NCBI RefSeq assembly: GCF_014170375.1
Contig: NZ_LZZW01000040.1
Span: 81,976 to 145,975 of the forward strand
Direction of reading: 5' to 3'
DNA: 64,000 bases
Source: Variovorax sp. UMC13
GTDB lineage: Bacteria; Pseudomonadota; Gammaproteobacteria; Burkholderiales; Burkholderiaceae_C
Each line of letters opens with the position of its first letter. Position 1 is the stretch's first letter. This document shows positions 30,430 through 38,272 of the stretch, piece by piece. The notes beneath the pieces are model-generated. The model saw only the letters and a list, made by a program, of their open reading frames with translations. It had not been told where the DNA came from and searched no databases. A program made the position numbers and the translations under genes.

Positions 30430-31985
30430 GCCGGTACGCGCCGCGCGGGCTGCGGCGCCAGCCGCGCCAGCGCCATCTCGCGCAGCTCGGCCTTCATCAC
30501 CTTGCCCACGCCGTTGCGCGGCAGCGCGTCGACGAAGAACACGTGCTTTGGCTTCTTGTAGCTGGCGATGCGCGAGCGGGTGTGCTCCTGCACCGCCTCC
30601 ACGCTCAGCGCGCGGCCCGGATGGCGTTCGATGAAGGCCACCACGGCCTCGCCGAAGATCTCGTCGGGCACGCCCACCACCGCCGCATCGGCCACGTCGT
30701 CGTGCTCGACCAGCACCTGCTCGACTTCCTTGGTGTAGATGTTGAAGCCGCCGCTGAGCACCATGTCCTTCTTGCGGTCGACGATGTAGAGGTAGCCGTC
30801 GGCGTCGAAGCGGCCCATGTCGCCGGTGTGGATCCAGCCGTCGATGATGGTCGCGGCCGTGGCCTCGGGCCGGCCGAAGTAGCCCTTCATGGTGGTGAAG
30901 CGGCCGGCCTCGCCCGAGCGCACCAGGATCTCGCCCACGTCGTCGACCGACACCTGCTGGCCCTTGTCGTCGACCAGCTTGACCTGCACGCCGGGCGTGA
31001 CGCGGCCGACCGAGGCGGGATGGGTGAACTGCTCCTCGTGGCCCAGCACCGTGACCGAGCCGACCTCGGTCATCGCGAAGAAGGAGTGCAGCCGCGCCTG
31101 CGGCAGGTAACCGATCATCCGGCGCTTGAGCTCGACCGGGAAGGCCTCGCCGGTGACGATGATGTGGCGCAGGCTCGCGCAGCGCGCAGCCTGCTCGGCC
31201 AGCACCGGCATCAGCATGCGCGCCACGGTGGGCACCATGCCCGCCGCGCTGACCTGCTCGCGCTCGATGGTGTCGACCGCGGCCTGCGCGTCGAAGCGCT
31301 CCATCACCACCAGCTTGGAACCCAGGCACATCGAGTTCATGAGCCGCGCGAGCCCGGTGCGGTGTGCCAGCGGCGTGGTCACCAGGAACACGTCGTCGGC
31401 CGTCACGCCCCACTCCACCGCGTTGATGAAGGCGTTGCCGATCACGAAGTTGGCATGCGTGAGGATCGCGCCCTTGGGCTTGCCGGTGGTGCCCGAGGTG
31501 TAGAGGATCATCGCGTCGTCGGGCGACAGCGCGAGCTCGGGCAGGCGTTCGTCGGAATGGGTGCGCAGCGTCTCGAAGGACTCGGCGCCCGCCACCGTGC
31601 CGCCCACGGCCACGCGGCGGATGCCCTGCAGTTCGCTCGCCAGCGCGTCGATGGCCGGCGCGCTCTCGGCATGGAACACCAGCACGCGCGCCTGGCTGTC
31701 CTGCGCGAAATACACCAGTTCGCGCGGCGTGTTGCGGGTGTTGACCGGGATCACGATCGCGCCGACCGAGAAGGCCGCGTACATGATCTGCACGAACTCG
31801 ATGCAGTTGGGCAGGTAGACGACGATGCGGTCGCCCTGCACCACGCCGGCGCGCCGCAGGCCGGCCGCCAGCGAGCGAGCGCTCGACAGCAGCTCGCCGT
31901 AGCTCAGCCGCTGGGCGCCGACGACGACGGCCGGCTTCGAAGGCGTGCGCAGCGCATGCGCCGCCATGAAGTGTTCGAGACGCAT
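30426..31985 (-). CDS. AMP-forming acyl-CoA synthetase (second, FadD-like)
   Basis: 519-aa ANL ligase: YTSGTTGKPKGAILTH, AMTEVGSVT, GDMGRFDADGYLYIVDRKKDM and the terminal lysine in GVGKVMKAELREM. It resembles medium/long-chain and alicyclic acid-CoA ligases. It starts seven bases after the DUF35 gene and is translationally coupled to the aldehyde dehydrogenase. As the most upstream ligase in the directon it is the better candidate for activating the acid delivered by the ABC importer. Substrate unknown. Confidence 0.92.
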   Translation of the reverse strand: MRLEHFMAAHALRTPSKPAVVVGAQRLSYGELLSSARSLAAGLRRAGVVQGDRIVVYLPNCIEFVQIMYAAFSVGAIVIPVNTRNTPRELVYFAQDSQARVLVFHAESAPAIDALASELQGIRRVAVGGTVAGAESFETLRTHSDERLPELALSPDDAMILYTSGTTGKPKGAILTHANFVIGNAFINAVEWGVTADDVFLVTTPLAHRTGLARLMNSMCLGSKLVVMERFDAQAAVDTIEREQVSAAGMVPTVARMLMPVLAEQAARCASLRHIIVTGEAFPVELKRRMIGYLPQARLHSFFAMTEVGSVTVLGHEEQFTHPASVGRVTPGVQVKLVDDKGQQVSVDDVGEILVRSGEAGRFTTMKGYFGRPEATAATIIDGWIHTGDMGRFDADGYLYIVDRKKDMVLSGGFNIYTKEVEQVLVEHDDVADAAVVGVPDEIFGEAVVAFIERHPGRALSVEAVQEHTRSRIASYKKPKHVFFVDALPRNGVGKVMKAELREMALARLAPQPARRVPA

Positions 31986-31992
31986 GACGTTC

Positions 31993-32436
31993 CTAGGCCA
32001 GTTCGAAGGCCGGGTAGGCCTGCTCGGGCGTCAGCTGGTCGATCGCCAGCCGGACCCGCTTGCCGATCGCCAGGTCGCTTGGCGCGCAGCGCAGCACGTT
32101 GGCGATGATGCGCACGCCCTCGTCGAGCTCGACCGTGGCCACGCACAGCGGGATCCGGCCTTCGACGCCCGGGCCCGGGATGCGCACCACGGTGCAGGCG
32201 TAGATGGTGCCGGTGCCGGCGACCTCGCGCCACTCGAGCGTGCGGCGCCCGGTGAAGCCGCTGACCGGCTTGGGGTAATGCTGGAAGCGCTTGGCGACGG
32301 TGCAGTACTGCAGCACCAGCTTGCCCTGGGCAATGCCGTCCCAGAAGGGCTTGCTGTCGACGTAGACGCCCTGCCGGGGCACGGGACGGACCGGCGCGGC
32401 CGGCGTGGTGGGGGTGGTATCGCTCATGTTCTTCAT
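31993..32436 (-). CDS. DUF35/OB-fold acyl-CoA-binding protein without zinc-ribbon cysteines
   Basis: 147-aa protein of the DUF35 family: a short N-terminal helix (DSKPFWDGIAQGKLVLQ), the remnant zinc ribbon and an OB fold (GTIYACTVVRIPGPG, RIPLCVATVELDEG). The ribbon normally carries four cysteines in two CxxC pairs; here only Cys45 remains in QYCTVAKRFQHYPKP. DUF35 proteins pair with thiolase-like partners in HMG-CoA synthesis, steroid retro-aldol cleavage and thiolysis. The ATG at 32436 overlaps the thiolase-like gene stop, so the two are made together; an alternative internal ATG lies at 32427. Confidence 0.88.
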   Translation of the reverse strand: MKNMSDTTPTTPAAPVRPVPRQGVYVDSKPFWDGIAQGKLVLQYCTVAKRFQHYPKPVSGFTGRRTLEWREVAGTGTIYACTVVRIPGPGVEGRIPLCVATVELDEGVRIIANVLRCAPSDLAIGKRVRLAIDQLTPEQAYPAFELA

Positions 32437-33599
32437 GCCTCCAGGACCATGGCCGAACTGGTGCCCCAGTTGCGGCCGTAAGGGATCACGCCGATGCCGG
32501 TGACCAGCGCGTTGCGCGGGTCGGGCACCTGGCGGCTGCCGCCTTCGCCGAACATCTGCCGCACGGCTTCGGCCAGGTTGAGGCCGCCGCTGGCCAGGCC
32601 GGGTTGGCCGGCCGAGATCTGGCCGCCGCCGGTGTTGAGCGGCAGCTCGCCGTTGAAGGACAGGTCGGTGCGCAGCGTGTAGGCCGAGCCTTCGCCGCGC
32701 TCGCAGAAGCCGAAGGCCTCGAACTGCATCATCACGGCGATGGTGAAGTCGTCGTAGGGCTGGAACATGCGCACGTCCTTGGGCGCGAGGCCGGCCTTGC
32801 GCAGCACCTCGGGGCCAATCCTGGTGAAGCCCGACTGCGTGATGTCGGCCAGCGGATCGCTGCCGTTGAAGTTGGTGACCTCGCCGTAGGCCACGGGGTA
32901 GACCATCTTCTTCAGGCCCAGCCGCCTGGCGTTCTCCTCGGTGGTGACGATGAAGGCGTTGGCGCCGTCGCAGAACATCACGCTGTCGAGCACGCGCAGC
33001 GGGTCGGAGATGACGCGCGACTTCAGGTACTCCTCCATCGTGAGTTCCTTCTGGAACTTCTTGTAGCCATTGGGGTTGTGCAGTGCATGGGCGCGCTGGG
33101 TGATCGCGATCTTGCCCAGCGCCTCGGGGTCGAGGCCGTACTGGTGGATGTAGCGGCTCATCAGCAGGCCGAAGGTCGCAGGCGGGCCCTGCACGCCGGG
33201 CGGGTCCTGGAACTCGCTGCGGTAGGCGCCGTAGTTGGAGCGCCAGTCGGAGCTGGGCGCGTCGGACGACATCACGACCGCCAGCTTGCACATGCCGTCG
33301 CGGATGGCCGACATGGCGCGCGCCACGCCGCCGGTGGCCGAGCAGCCGCCGATGCCGCCGTAGTTGAGCCAGGTCGGCGTGATGCCCAGCGCCTCGGTCA
33401 TGTAGACCGCGAAGAAGGGGTTCTGCGCCTCCGACAGCGCGGTGGTGACCGACAGGCCGTCGATCTCGCTGCGGTCGATGCCGGTGCGTTCCAGCAGCTG
33501 GTCGAGCGCTTCACCCGCCAGGTCGTAGGCGCTGCGGCCGGTCTTGAAATCGATGGCGGTCTCGGCGTAGCCGCCGATCACGATGTCTCTTTTCTTCAT
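32433..33599 (-). CDS. SCP-x/lipid-transfer-type thiolase-like protein with altered catalytic residues
   Basis: 388-aa thiolase-fold protein. The nucleophile position keeps a cysteine (Cys86 in GGIGGCSATGG), but the region of the GHP histidine reads NTGGGQISAGQPG (Gln332) and the C-terminal CxG position reads VIPYGRNWG (Tyr374 in place of Cys). YDDFT (282-286) is typical of SCP2-type members. Such changes occur in thiolase-like aldolases such as Ltp2, which cleave C-C bonds with a DUF35 partner, so a retro-aldol or other non-thiolytic reaction is likely; a plain thiolase is the alternative. It follows the enoyl-CoA hydratase by three bases and overlaps the DUF35 gene. Confidence 0.9.
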   Translation of the reverse strand: MKKRDIVIGGYAETAIDFKTGRSAYDLAGEALDQLLERTGIDRSEIDGLSVTTALSEAQNPFFAVYMTEALGITPTWLNYGGIGGCSATGGVARAMSAIRDGMCKLAVVMSSDAPSSDWRSNYGAYRSEFQDPPGVQGPPATFGLLMSRYIHQYGLDPEALGKIAITQRAHALHNPNGYKKFQKELTMEEYLKSRVISDPLRVLDSVMFCDGANAFIVTTEENARRLGLKKMVYPVAYGEVTNFNGSDPLADITQSGFTRIGPEVLRKAGLAPKDVRMFQPYDDFTIAVMMQFEAFGFCERGEGSAYTLRTDLSFNGELPLNTGGGQISAGQPGLASGGLNLAEAVRQMFGEGGSRQVPDPRNALVTGIGVIPYGRNWGTSSAMVLEA

Positions 33600-33602
33600 C
33601 TC

Positions 33603-34397
33603 TCACTCTCCTCGGAAACCAGGGGCGCGCTTTTCGCGGAAGGCGCTCAGGCCTTCCTTGCGGTCCTGGGTGAAATACAACATGAAGGACACGTCGCCCT
33701 CGGCGGCCATGCCCTCGGCCAGCGGCAGGTCCATGCCGCGGTCGATCACGGACTTGGTGAACATCACCGACAGCGGCGCGTTGCCGGCGATGGTGCGGGC
33801 CAGCTCGCGCGCCTTCTCGATCGCCTGGCCGGCCTCGGTCACGTGGTTGACCAGCCGGTACTCGCGCGCCTCGGCGGCGCTGATGCGGCGGCCGGTCCAC
33901 ATCAGCTCCTTGGCCAGCGCGGGGCCGATCAGGCGCGGCAGCGTCTGCGTGCCGCCGCCGCCGGGCATCAGGCCCAGGCGGATCTCGGGCAGGCCGAACT
34001 TGGCGTTGGCGCCGGCCACGATCATGTCGCCCACCAGCGCCAGCTCGAGGCCGCCGCCGAGCGCGAAGCCTTCGATAGCGCTGATGACGGGCTTGCTGTA
34101 GCCGGGCAGCGAACGGAACAGCTCGTTGACCTTGCGCGCGCGCCGGCGCTTGCGATAGAAGTCGAAGTACTCGTTGTCGCCGATGGTGAATTCGCTGGTG
34201 TCGATGCCGGTGCAGAAGGCCTTGTCGCTGCCGCGCAGGATCACGGCGGCGATCTCGCGCTTCGACTCGGCCTCGCCCAGCGCGTCGAGGATCTCCTCGG
34301 CGGTGGTCTCGCGCAGCGAGTTCATTTTCTCGGGCCGGTGGAGGGTGACCTCCAGCCAGCCCTCCACCTGCTCGACGATGATGTCCTGGTAGCTCAT
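33603..34397 (-). CDS. Enoyl-CoA hydratase/isomerase (crotonase family)
   Basis: 264-aa crotonase-fold protein. The oxyanion-hole segments are KAFCTGIDTSEF and FALGGGLELALVGD, and the acid position is in GLPEIRLGLMPGGGG; both glutamates expected for hydration appear present. It hydrates the enoyl-CoA made by an acyl-CoA dehydrogenase of this directon to a 3-hydroxyacyl-CoA, which the thiolase-like/DUF35 pair could then cleave by retro-aldol. No 3-hydroxyacyl-CoA dehydrogenase gene is in the directon, which fits that reading. It starts 18 bases after the ABC ATPase gene. Confidence 0.92.
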   Translation of the reverse strand: MSYQDIIVEQVEGWLEVTLHRPEKMNSLRETTAEEILDALGEAESKREIAAVILRGSDKAFCTGIDTSEFTIGDNEYFDFYRKRRRARKVNELFRSLPGYSKPVISAIEGFALGGGLELALVGDMIVAGANAKFGLPEIRLGLMPGGGGTQTLPRLIGPALAKELMWTGRRISAAEAREYRLVNHVTEAGQAIEKARELARTIAGNAPLSVMFTKSVIDRGMDLPLAEGMAAEGDVSFMLYFTQDRKEGLSAFREKRAPGFRGE

Positions 34398-34415
34398 GGG
34401 AAGTTTCGCTTTCTC

Positions 34416-35219
34416 TTAGTGCTCTGTGGTCGTGAATGAAGAGGGGTCGGCCTCGGCCGGATCGTCGGTGTCGCCGCCGATGGCGCGCTCGATCTGCTGA
34501 TGCATGCGCGCCATGCAGGCCGCGTCCTGGCGCTGCGCGGCACTCACCGACAGCTCGAGGCAGACCCGCGCCGGCGCGGCCAGCACCAGGATGCGGTCGG
34601 CGATCTCGAGTGCGTCCTCGATGCGGTGGGTGACGAAGACGCAGGTCTTGCGCTGCTCGCGCACGATCTCGGCGAAGTCGCGACGCAGGGTCTGCGAGGT
34701 CACGTGGTCGAGCTGGCTGAACGATTCGTCGAGCAGCACCAGCGCCGGATCGACCGCCAGGGCGCGCGCCAGCGACACCCGCTGGCGCATGCCGCCCGAG
34801 AGCTCGGCCGGGTACTTGTGGCCGGCATCGCCCAGCTTCACGCGCTGCAGCCATTGCGCGGCCCGTTCGCGCGCCTCGGCACGCGGCCGGTTGAGCAGCA
34901 GCAGGCCGAGCTCGACGTTCTCCTGCGCGGTGCGCCAGGGCAGCAGCCGGTCGGTCTGGAAGCTCACGGCCAGCTTGCCGCGCAGCGCCACGAAGTCGCG
35001 GGCCGGATCGGCGCCGGCCACGCGCACCGTGCCGTCGTCGGCCGACGAGGTGCCCATGAGCAGCGACATCACGGTGCTCTTGCCGGCACCGGTCTGGCCC
35101 AGCAGCGCCACGGTCTCGCCTTCGCGCACTTCCATCGACAGGTGGTCGATCGCGGTGTGGCTGCCGAAGCGCTTGCTGACGTCGCGCAGCTCGATCAGGG
35201 GGGTGGGGACGTTCGTCAT
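34416..35219 (-). CDS. ABC importer ATP-binding subunit (nitrate/sulfonate/taurine type)
   Basis: 267-aa ATPase: Walker A GQTGAGKST, Q-loop SFQTDRLLPW, signature LSGGMRQR, Walker B LVLLDES (Ser where most have Pro after DE) and switch His in VTHRIEDAL. The QxxRLLPW pattern is that of SsuB/TauB-like importers. Its start codon shares one base with the permease stop (TGATG at 35219). It powers uptake of the ligand bound by the receptor at 36070. Confidence 0.95.
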   Translation of the reverse strand: MTNVPTPLIELRDVSKRFGSHTAIDHLSMEVREGETVALLGQTGAGKSTVMSLLMGTSSADDGTVRVAGADPARDFVALRGKLAVSFQTDRLLPWRTAQENVELGLLLLNRPRAEARERAAQWLQRVKLGDAGHKYPAELSGGMRQRVSLARALAVDPALVLLDESFSQLDHVTSQTLRRDFAEIVREQRKTCVFVTHRIEDALEIADRILVLAAPARVCLELSVSAAQRQDAACMARMHQQIERAIGGDTDDPAEADPSSFTTTEH

Positions 35220-36073
35220 CAGCGCACCTTCGCTTCCTTGCGCCAGCCGAGGAAACGCGCCTCGGCCAGGGTGGCGATCCACTGGATCACCAGGTTGAGA
35301 ACCACCAGCAGCACGGTCCAGGCCAGCACCTGGTCGATGCGGAAGGTCGACTGCGCGAAGCTCATGCGCGAGCCGATGCCGAAAGCCGAGGCCACCAGTT
35401 CCGCAAAGATCACCATCCGGATCGCATAGCCGATCACCGACTTGGTGGTGAGGAAGATGTAGGGCACGATGTGCGGCGCCACCAGGTAGCGCAGCATCTG
35501 CCAGCGGCTGGGCCGGAAGCTCTCCAGCATGTCGACCCAGTCGGTGGACAGGGCCCGCACGCCTTCGTACACGTTGAGCGCATAGAAGGGCAGCAGGATC
35601 ACGGTGAGGATGAAGAAGATCCGCGCCTCCGGGTCCTTGAACCAGAACACCGCCAGCAGCATCCACGACAGCGCGGGGATGCCGGTGTCGACCACCACCA
35701 GGGCCTTCAAGTAGGGGCCGACCTTCTTCGAGGTGCCCATCAGCAGGCCGATCGCGACGCCGACGAAGGCCGAGAACACGATGGCCACGCACAGCCGGCC
35801 CAGCGTGATCGCGACATGCAGCAGGTCGGTGCTCAGCAGCTGGCCCAGCGCCTTGGCGATCACCACCGGCGAGGGCATCACGTAGTCGGGCACGTACCAG
35901 CTGCCGATCTCCATCGCGGCGAAGATCAGCACCACCACCACGCAGAGCGCCTTGAGGTCGCTGCGGTCGCGTGGCTTCGGCGTCACGATGGCGGCGGTGG
36001 TCGGCGGCTTGCGCGCCGACACGGAGGGCGCGGGCTTGGCCGCGCCGGGGATCTGGATGTCGGCCTGTTTCAT
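35219..36073 (-). CDS. ABC importer permease (SsuC/TauC family)
   Basis: 284-aa inner-membrane permease with about six hydrophobic segments (the first near residues 43-62, LCVVVVLIFAAMEIG) after a Pro/Lys-rich cytoplasmic N-terminus of about 40 residues. The coupling loop between the later helices reads ESFRPSRWQMLRYLVAPHI, the EAA-type loop that contacts the ATPase. Its start overlaps the receptor gene stop by four bases (36070-36073). Confidence 0.93.
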   Translation of the reverse strand: MKQADIQIPGAAKPAPSVSARKPPTTAAIVTPKPRDRSDLKALCVVVVLIFAAMEIGSWYVPDYVMPSPVVIAKALGQLLSTDLLHVAITLGRLCVAIVFSAFVGVAIGLLMGTSKKVGPYLKALVVVDTGIPALSWMLLAVFWFKDPEARIFFILTVILLPFYALNVYEGVRALSTDWVDMLESFRPSRWQMLRYLVAPHIVPYIFLTTKSVIGYAIRMVIFAELVASAFGIGSRMSFAQSTFRIDQVLAWTVLLVVLNLVIQWIATLAEARFLGWRKEAKVR

Positions 36074-37071
36074 TCTGCGAAGAACCCGTTGTCGACCACC
36101 TTGGGCAGCGCGCCGTTGCGCACCAGGAACTCGTTGGCCGTGCGGATGCTGCGGCGGCCCTCCTCGGTCTGCATCGAGGTGTGCTTGAACTCCAGCCGCT
36201 TCGAGGCGATCGCGGTCTTGAGCACCTCCGGCGGGATGCCCGAGTTGGCGCCCGCGATGGCCACGGCCTCATCGGTCTTGCCGGTGATGCCATCGATGCA
36301 CTGCGCGAAGGCCTTGTTGAGCCGCGCCACCAGCGTCGGGTCGCGCGCGATGGCGTCCTTGCGCACCGCCACGCCGAAGTAGGGCAGGTCGAGGTTCACG
36401 CGGCGGCGGTATTCCTCGCCGGCGTTGTAGAGCACACGCATGTCGGGCACGCGCGCCAGGCCGACCGAGACGTTGGGCTCCCAGGTCAGGCCGGCATCGG
36501 CGCGGTTGGCCATCACCAGCGTGACCGAGGCCGCGGGGTTGTCGACGTTCTGCACCACCGCATGGCTCTCGAGGTCGATGCCCGCGAGCTCCTTCACCAC
36601 GGCGCGCATCATCCGGTAGGTGCCGGTCGACTGCGGTGCCGCCAGGGTCTTGCCCTTGAGCGCCTGGATCGTCGCCGGGCCCTTGGCCTGGGTGATGATG
36701 TTGATCATGTTGCCGGTGGTCACCGAGCACACGTACTGCAGCGGCACGCCCGCGAGGTGGCGCGAGGCGAAGGTGTCCCAGCTGCCGATGCAGATGTCGT
36801 AGTTGCCCGCGACGAAGTCGTTGTAGTAGGTGGTGACCGCGGTGTACGACGTGGGTTTGCCCAGCTGCAGGCCGTTGGCCTTGTCCAGCTCCTTGGCGAC
36901 CATGTAGTCGGTCAGCAGGGTGGTGAAGCCCGGTGCCAGGTTGGCCCATTTGAGGGCCGGCTGGGCGGCCGCGGTGCGCGCGGCCAGCGTGCCCAGGCCC
37001 AGGACCGAGGCGGGTGCACAGGCCGAGGCGGCCCGAAGCAGCGTCCGGCGCGACAGTGCGTGTCTGTTCAT
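36070..37071 (-). CDS. ABC importer substrate-binding protein (SsuA/NMT1-like)
   Basis: 333-aa periplasmic binding protein. The N-terminus SRRTLLRAASA resembles a Tat signal, with an Ala-rich cleavage region ending TAAAQP. The mature part has the NMT1/SsuA fold marks (TYYNDFVAGNYDICIGSWDT, KGKTLAAPQSTGTYRM). It is the first gene of the 14-gene minus-strand directon; the ligand is probably the acid later activated by the CoA ligases. Nitrate, sulfonate, pyrimidine and aromatic acid receptors all share the fold, so the ligand is open. The promoter region is shared with the LysR gene at 37291. Confidence 0.92.
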   Translation of the reverse strand: MNRHALSRRTLLRAASACAPASVLGLGTLAARTAAAQPALKWANLAPGFTTLLTDYMVAKELDKANGLQLGKPTSYTAVTTYYNDFVAGNYDICIGSWDTFASRHLAGVPLQYVCSVTTGNMINIITQAKGPATIQALKGKTLAAPQSTGTYRMMRAVVKELAGIDLESHAVVQNVDNPAASVTLVMANRADAGLTWEPNVSVGLARVPDMRVLYNAGEEYRRRVNLDLPYFGVAVRKDAIARDPTLVARLNKAFAQCIDGITGKTDEAVAIAGANSGIPPEVLKTAIASKRLEFKHTSMQTEEGRRSIRTANEFLVRNGALPKVVDNGFFAE

Positions 37072-37156
37072 TGGCGTGTCTCCGTCTTGTGGTGAATCCG
37101 GGGCGCGGCCCCTGCACCAGGGGCCACGCGCTTTGTCTTGTTGTGGGCAAATGGTA

Positions 37157-37217
37157 GGAACGGGCCTGCGTTCCGAATAGGGTCAGATCTGGACCGGGCG
37201 TTCCAGCCGTGGAACGC
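37157..37217. promoter_or_regulatory. Operator array in the LysR-ABC importer divergent promoter
   Basis: GCGTTCCA-GCCG-TGGAACGC (37198-37217) is a perfect 8-4-8 dyad. A second pair, GGAACG (37157-37162) and CGTTCC (37169-37174), uses the same half-site. The two CGTTCC copies start exactly 30 bases apart (37169, 37199), about three helical turns. This is the architecture of a regulatory plus activation site for a LysR protein; the array lies in the 219-base gap that otherwise holds no gene. Confidence 0.65.
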
Positions 37218-37290
37218 ACGAAGTCCCCACGGGCGGCGATGTCGACTACCCTCGGCGCCTGTTTCAGCACACGAGAGAGACACCCGGGCC

Positions 37291-38196
37291 ATGGCCGACA
37301 AACTGGATCTGAATTCGCTTCGACTGTTCTATGACGTCGTGAACGCGCAGAGCATCACGCGCGCGGCGACGGAACTGGACATGCCCAAATCCACCATCAG
37401 CCGCAAGCTCACGCAACTCGAGCAGCAGGTGGGCACGGTGCTGCTGAAGAAGGGCCAGCGCCGCCTCACGACCACCGAGATCGGCGCGCGTTTCTACGAG
37501 CACTGCCGGCGCGTGGTCGACGAGGTCGAACAGGCCGGCCTCGAGACGCTGCAGCTGCAGACCGCGATGCGCGGCGCGCTGCGGGTGAGCATTCCGATCG
37601 ACTTCGGCGTGTCGTGGATCGGCAAGGCGATCGCCGAGTTCGTGCTGGCCTATCCGGAGCTGGAACTGGAGGTCGACGTGAACAGCCGCGCGGTCAATCC
37701 AAGGGAAGACCCCTACGACCTCACGATCCAGCTCGGGCCGCTCAAGGACACGGAACTGACCTACAGGCGCATCGCGACGATCACCCGCGGCGTCTACGCC
37801 AGCCCCGAGTACCTCGAACGCCGCGGCGTGCCGCTGTCGGTGGACGAGCTGCACCGCCACGACTGCATCATCACCACGCAGCAGCGCGCGGACGGCATCT
37901 GGACGCTGCGCAACGAGGCCACGCACCGCTTCGCGCACATCGAGGGCAAGGTGGTGGTGAACAACATCTCGATCGCGCGCGAGATGGCCATCGGCCACGT
38001 GGGGCTCAGCATGCTGCCCAACGTGATGTGCGCCAACGACCTGCGCTCGGGCCGGCTGCGCCGGGTGCTCAAGGACTGGGAGAGCCCCTCGATGCACGCC
38101 ACCGCCCTAGTGCTGAGCCGCAAGGGCATGCCGAGCAAGATCCGCGCGTTCCTGGACTTCATGTCCGACCGGCTGAGCCTGGACCAGAAAGGCTGA
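37291..38196 (+). CDS. LysR-family regulator, likely activator of the 37-22 kb directon
   Basis: 301-aa LTTR. The HTH occupies residues 6-66 (LNSLRLFYDVVNAQSITRAA, then PKSTISRKLTQLEQQVG) and is followed by a CrgA-like effector domain. It is divergent from the ABC importer operon and shares with it the dyad-rich region 37157-37217, the classic arrangement for an LTTR that represses itself and activates the facing operon with its inducer. It converges on argC. Confidence 0.92.
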   Translation: MADKLDLNSLRLFYDVVNAQSITRAATELDMPKSTISRKLTQLEQQVGTVLLKKGQRRLTTTEIGARFYEHCRRVVDEVEQAGLETLQLQTAMRGALRVSIPIDFGVSWIGKAIAEFVLAYPELELEVDVNSRAVNPREDPYDLTIQLGPLKDTELTYRRIATITRGVYASPEYLERRGVPLSVDELHRHDCIITTQQRADGIWTLRNEATHRFAHIEGKVVVNNISIAREMAIGHVGLSMLPNVMCANDLRSGRLRRVLKDWESPSMHATALVLSRKGMPSKIRAFLDFMSDRLSLDQKG

Positions 38197-38272
38197 CCGG
38201 CCACGGCCGCGCCTTCCGCGAGGCGCCGCCGATCGAGGCCTGCGCCGGAGTTCATCCGGGCAGCCCCTTCGT

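Noticed and set aside
38197..38272. Possible tRNA or terminator between the LysR gene and argC
   Set aside because: I could find no cloverleaf and no stem followed by a T run.
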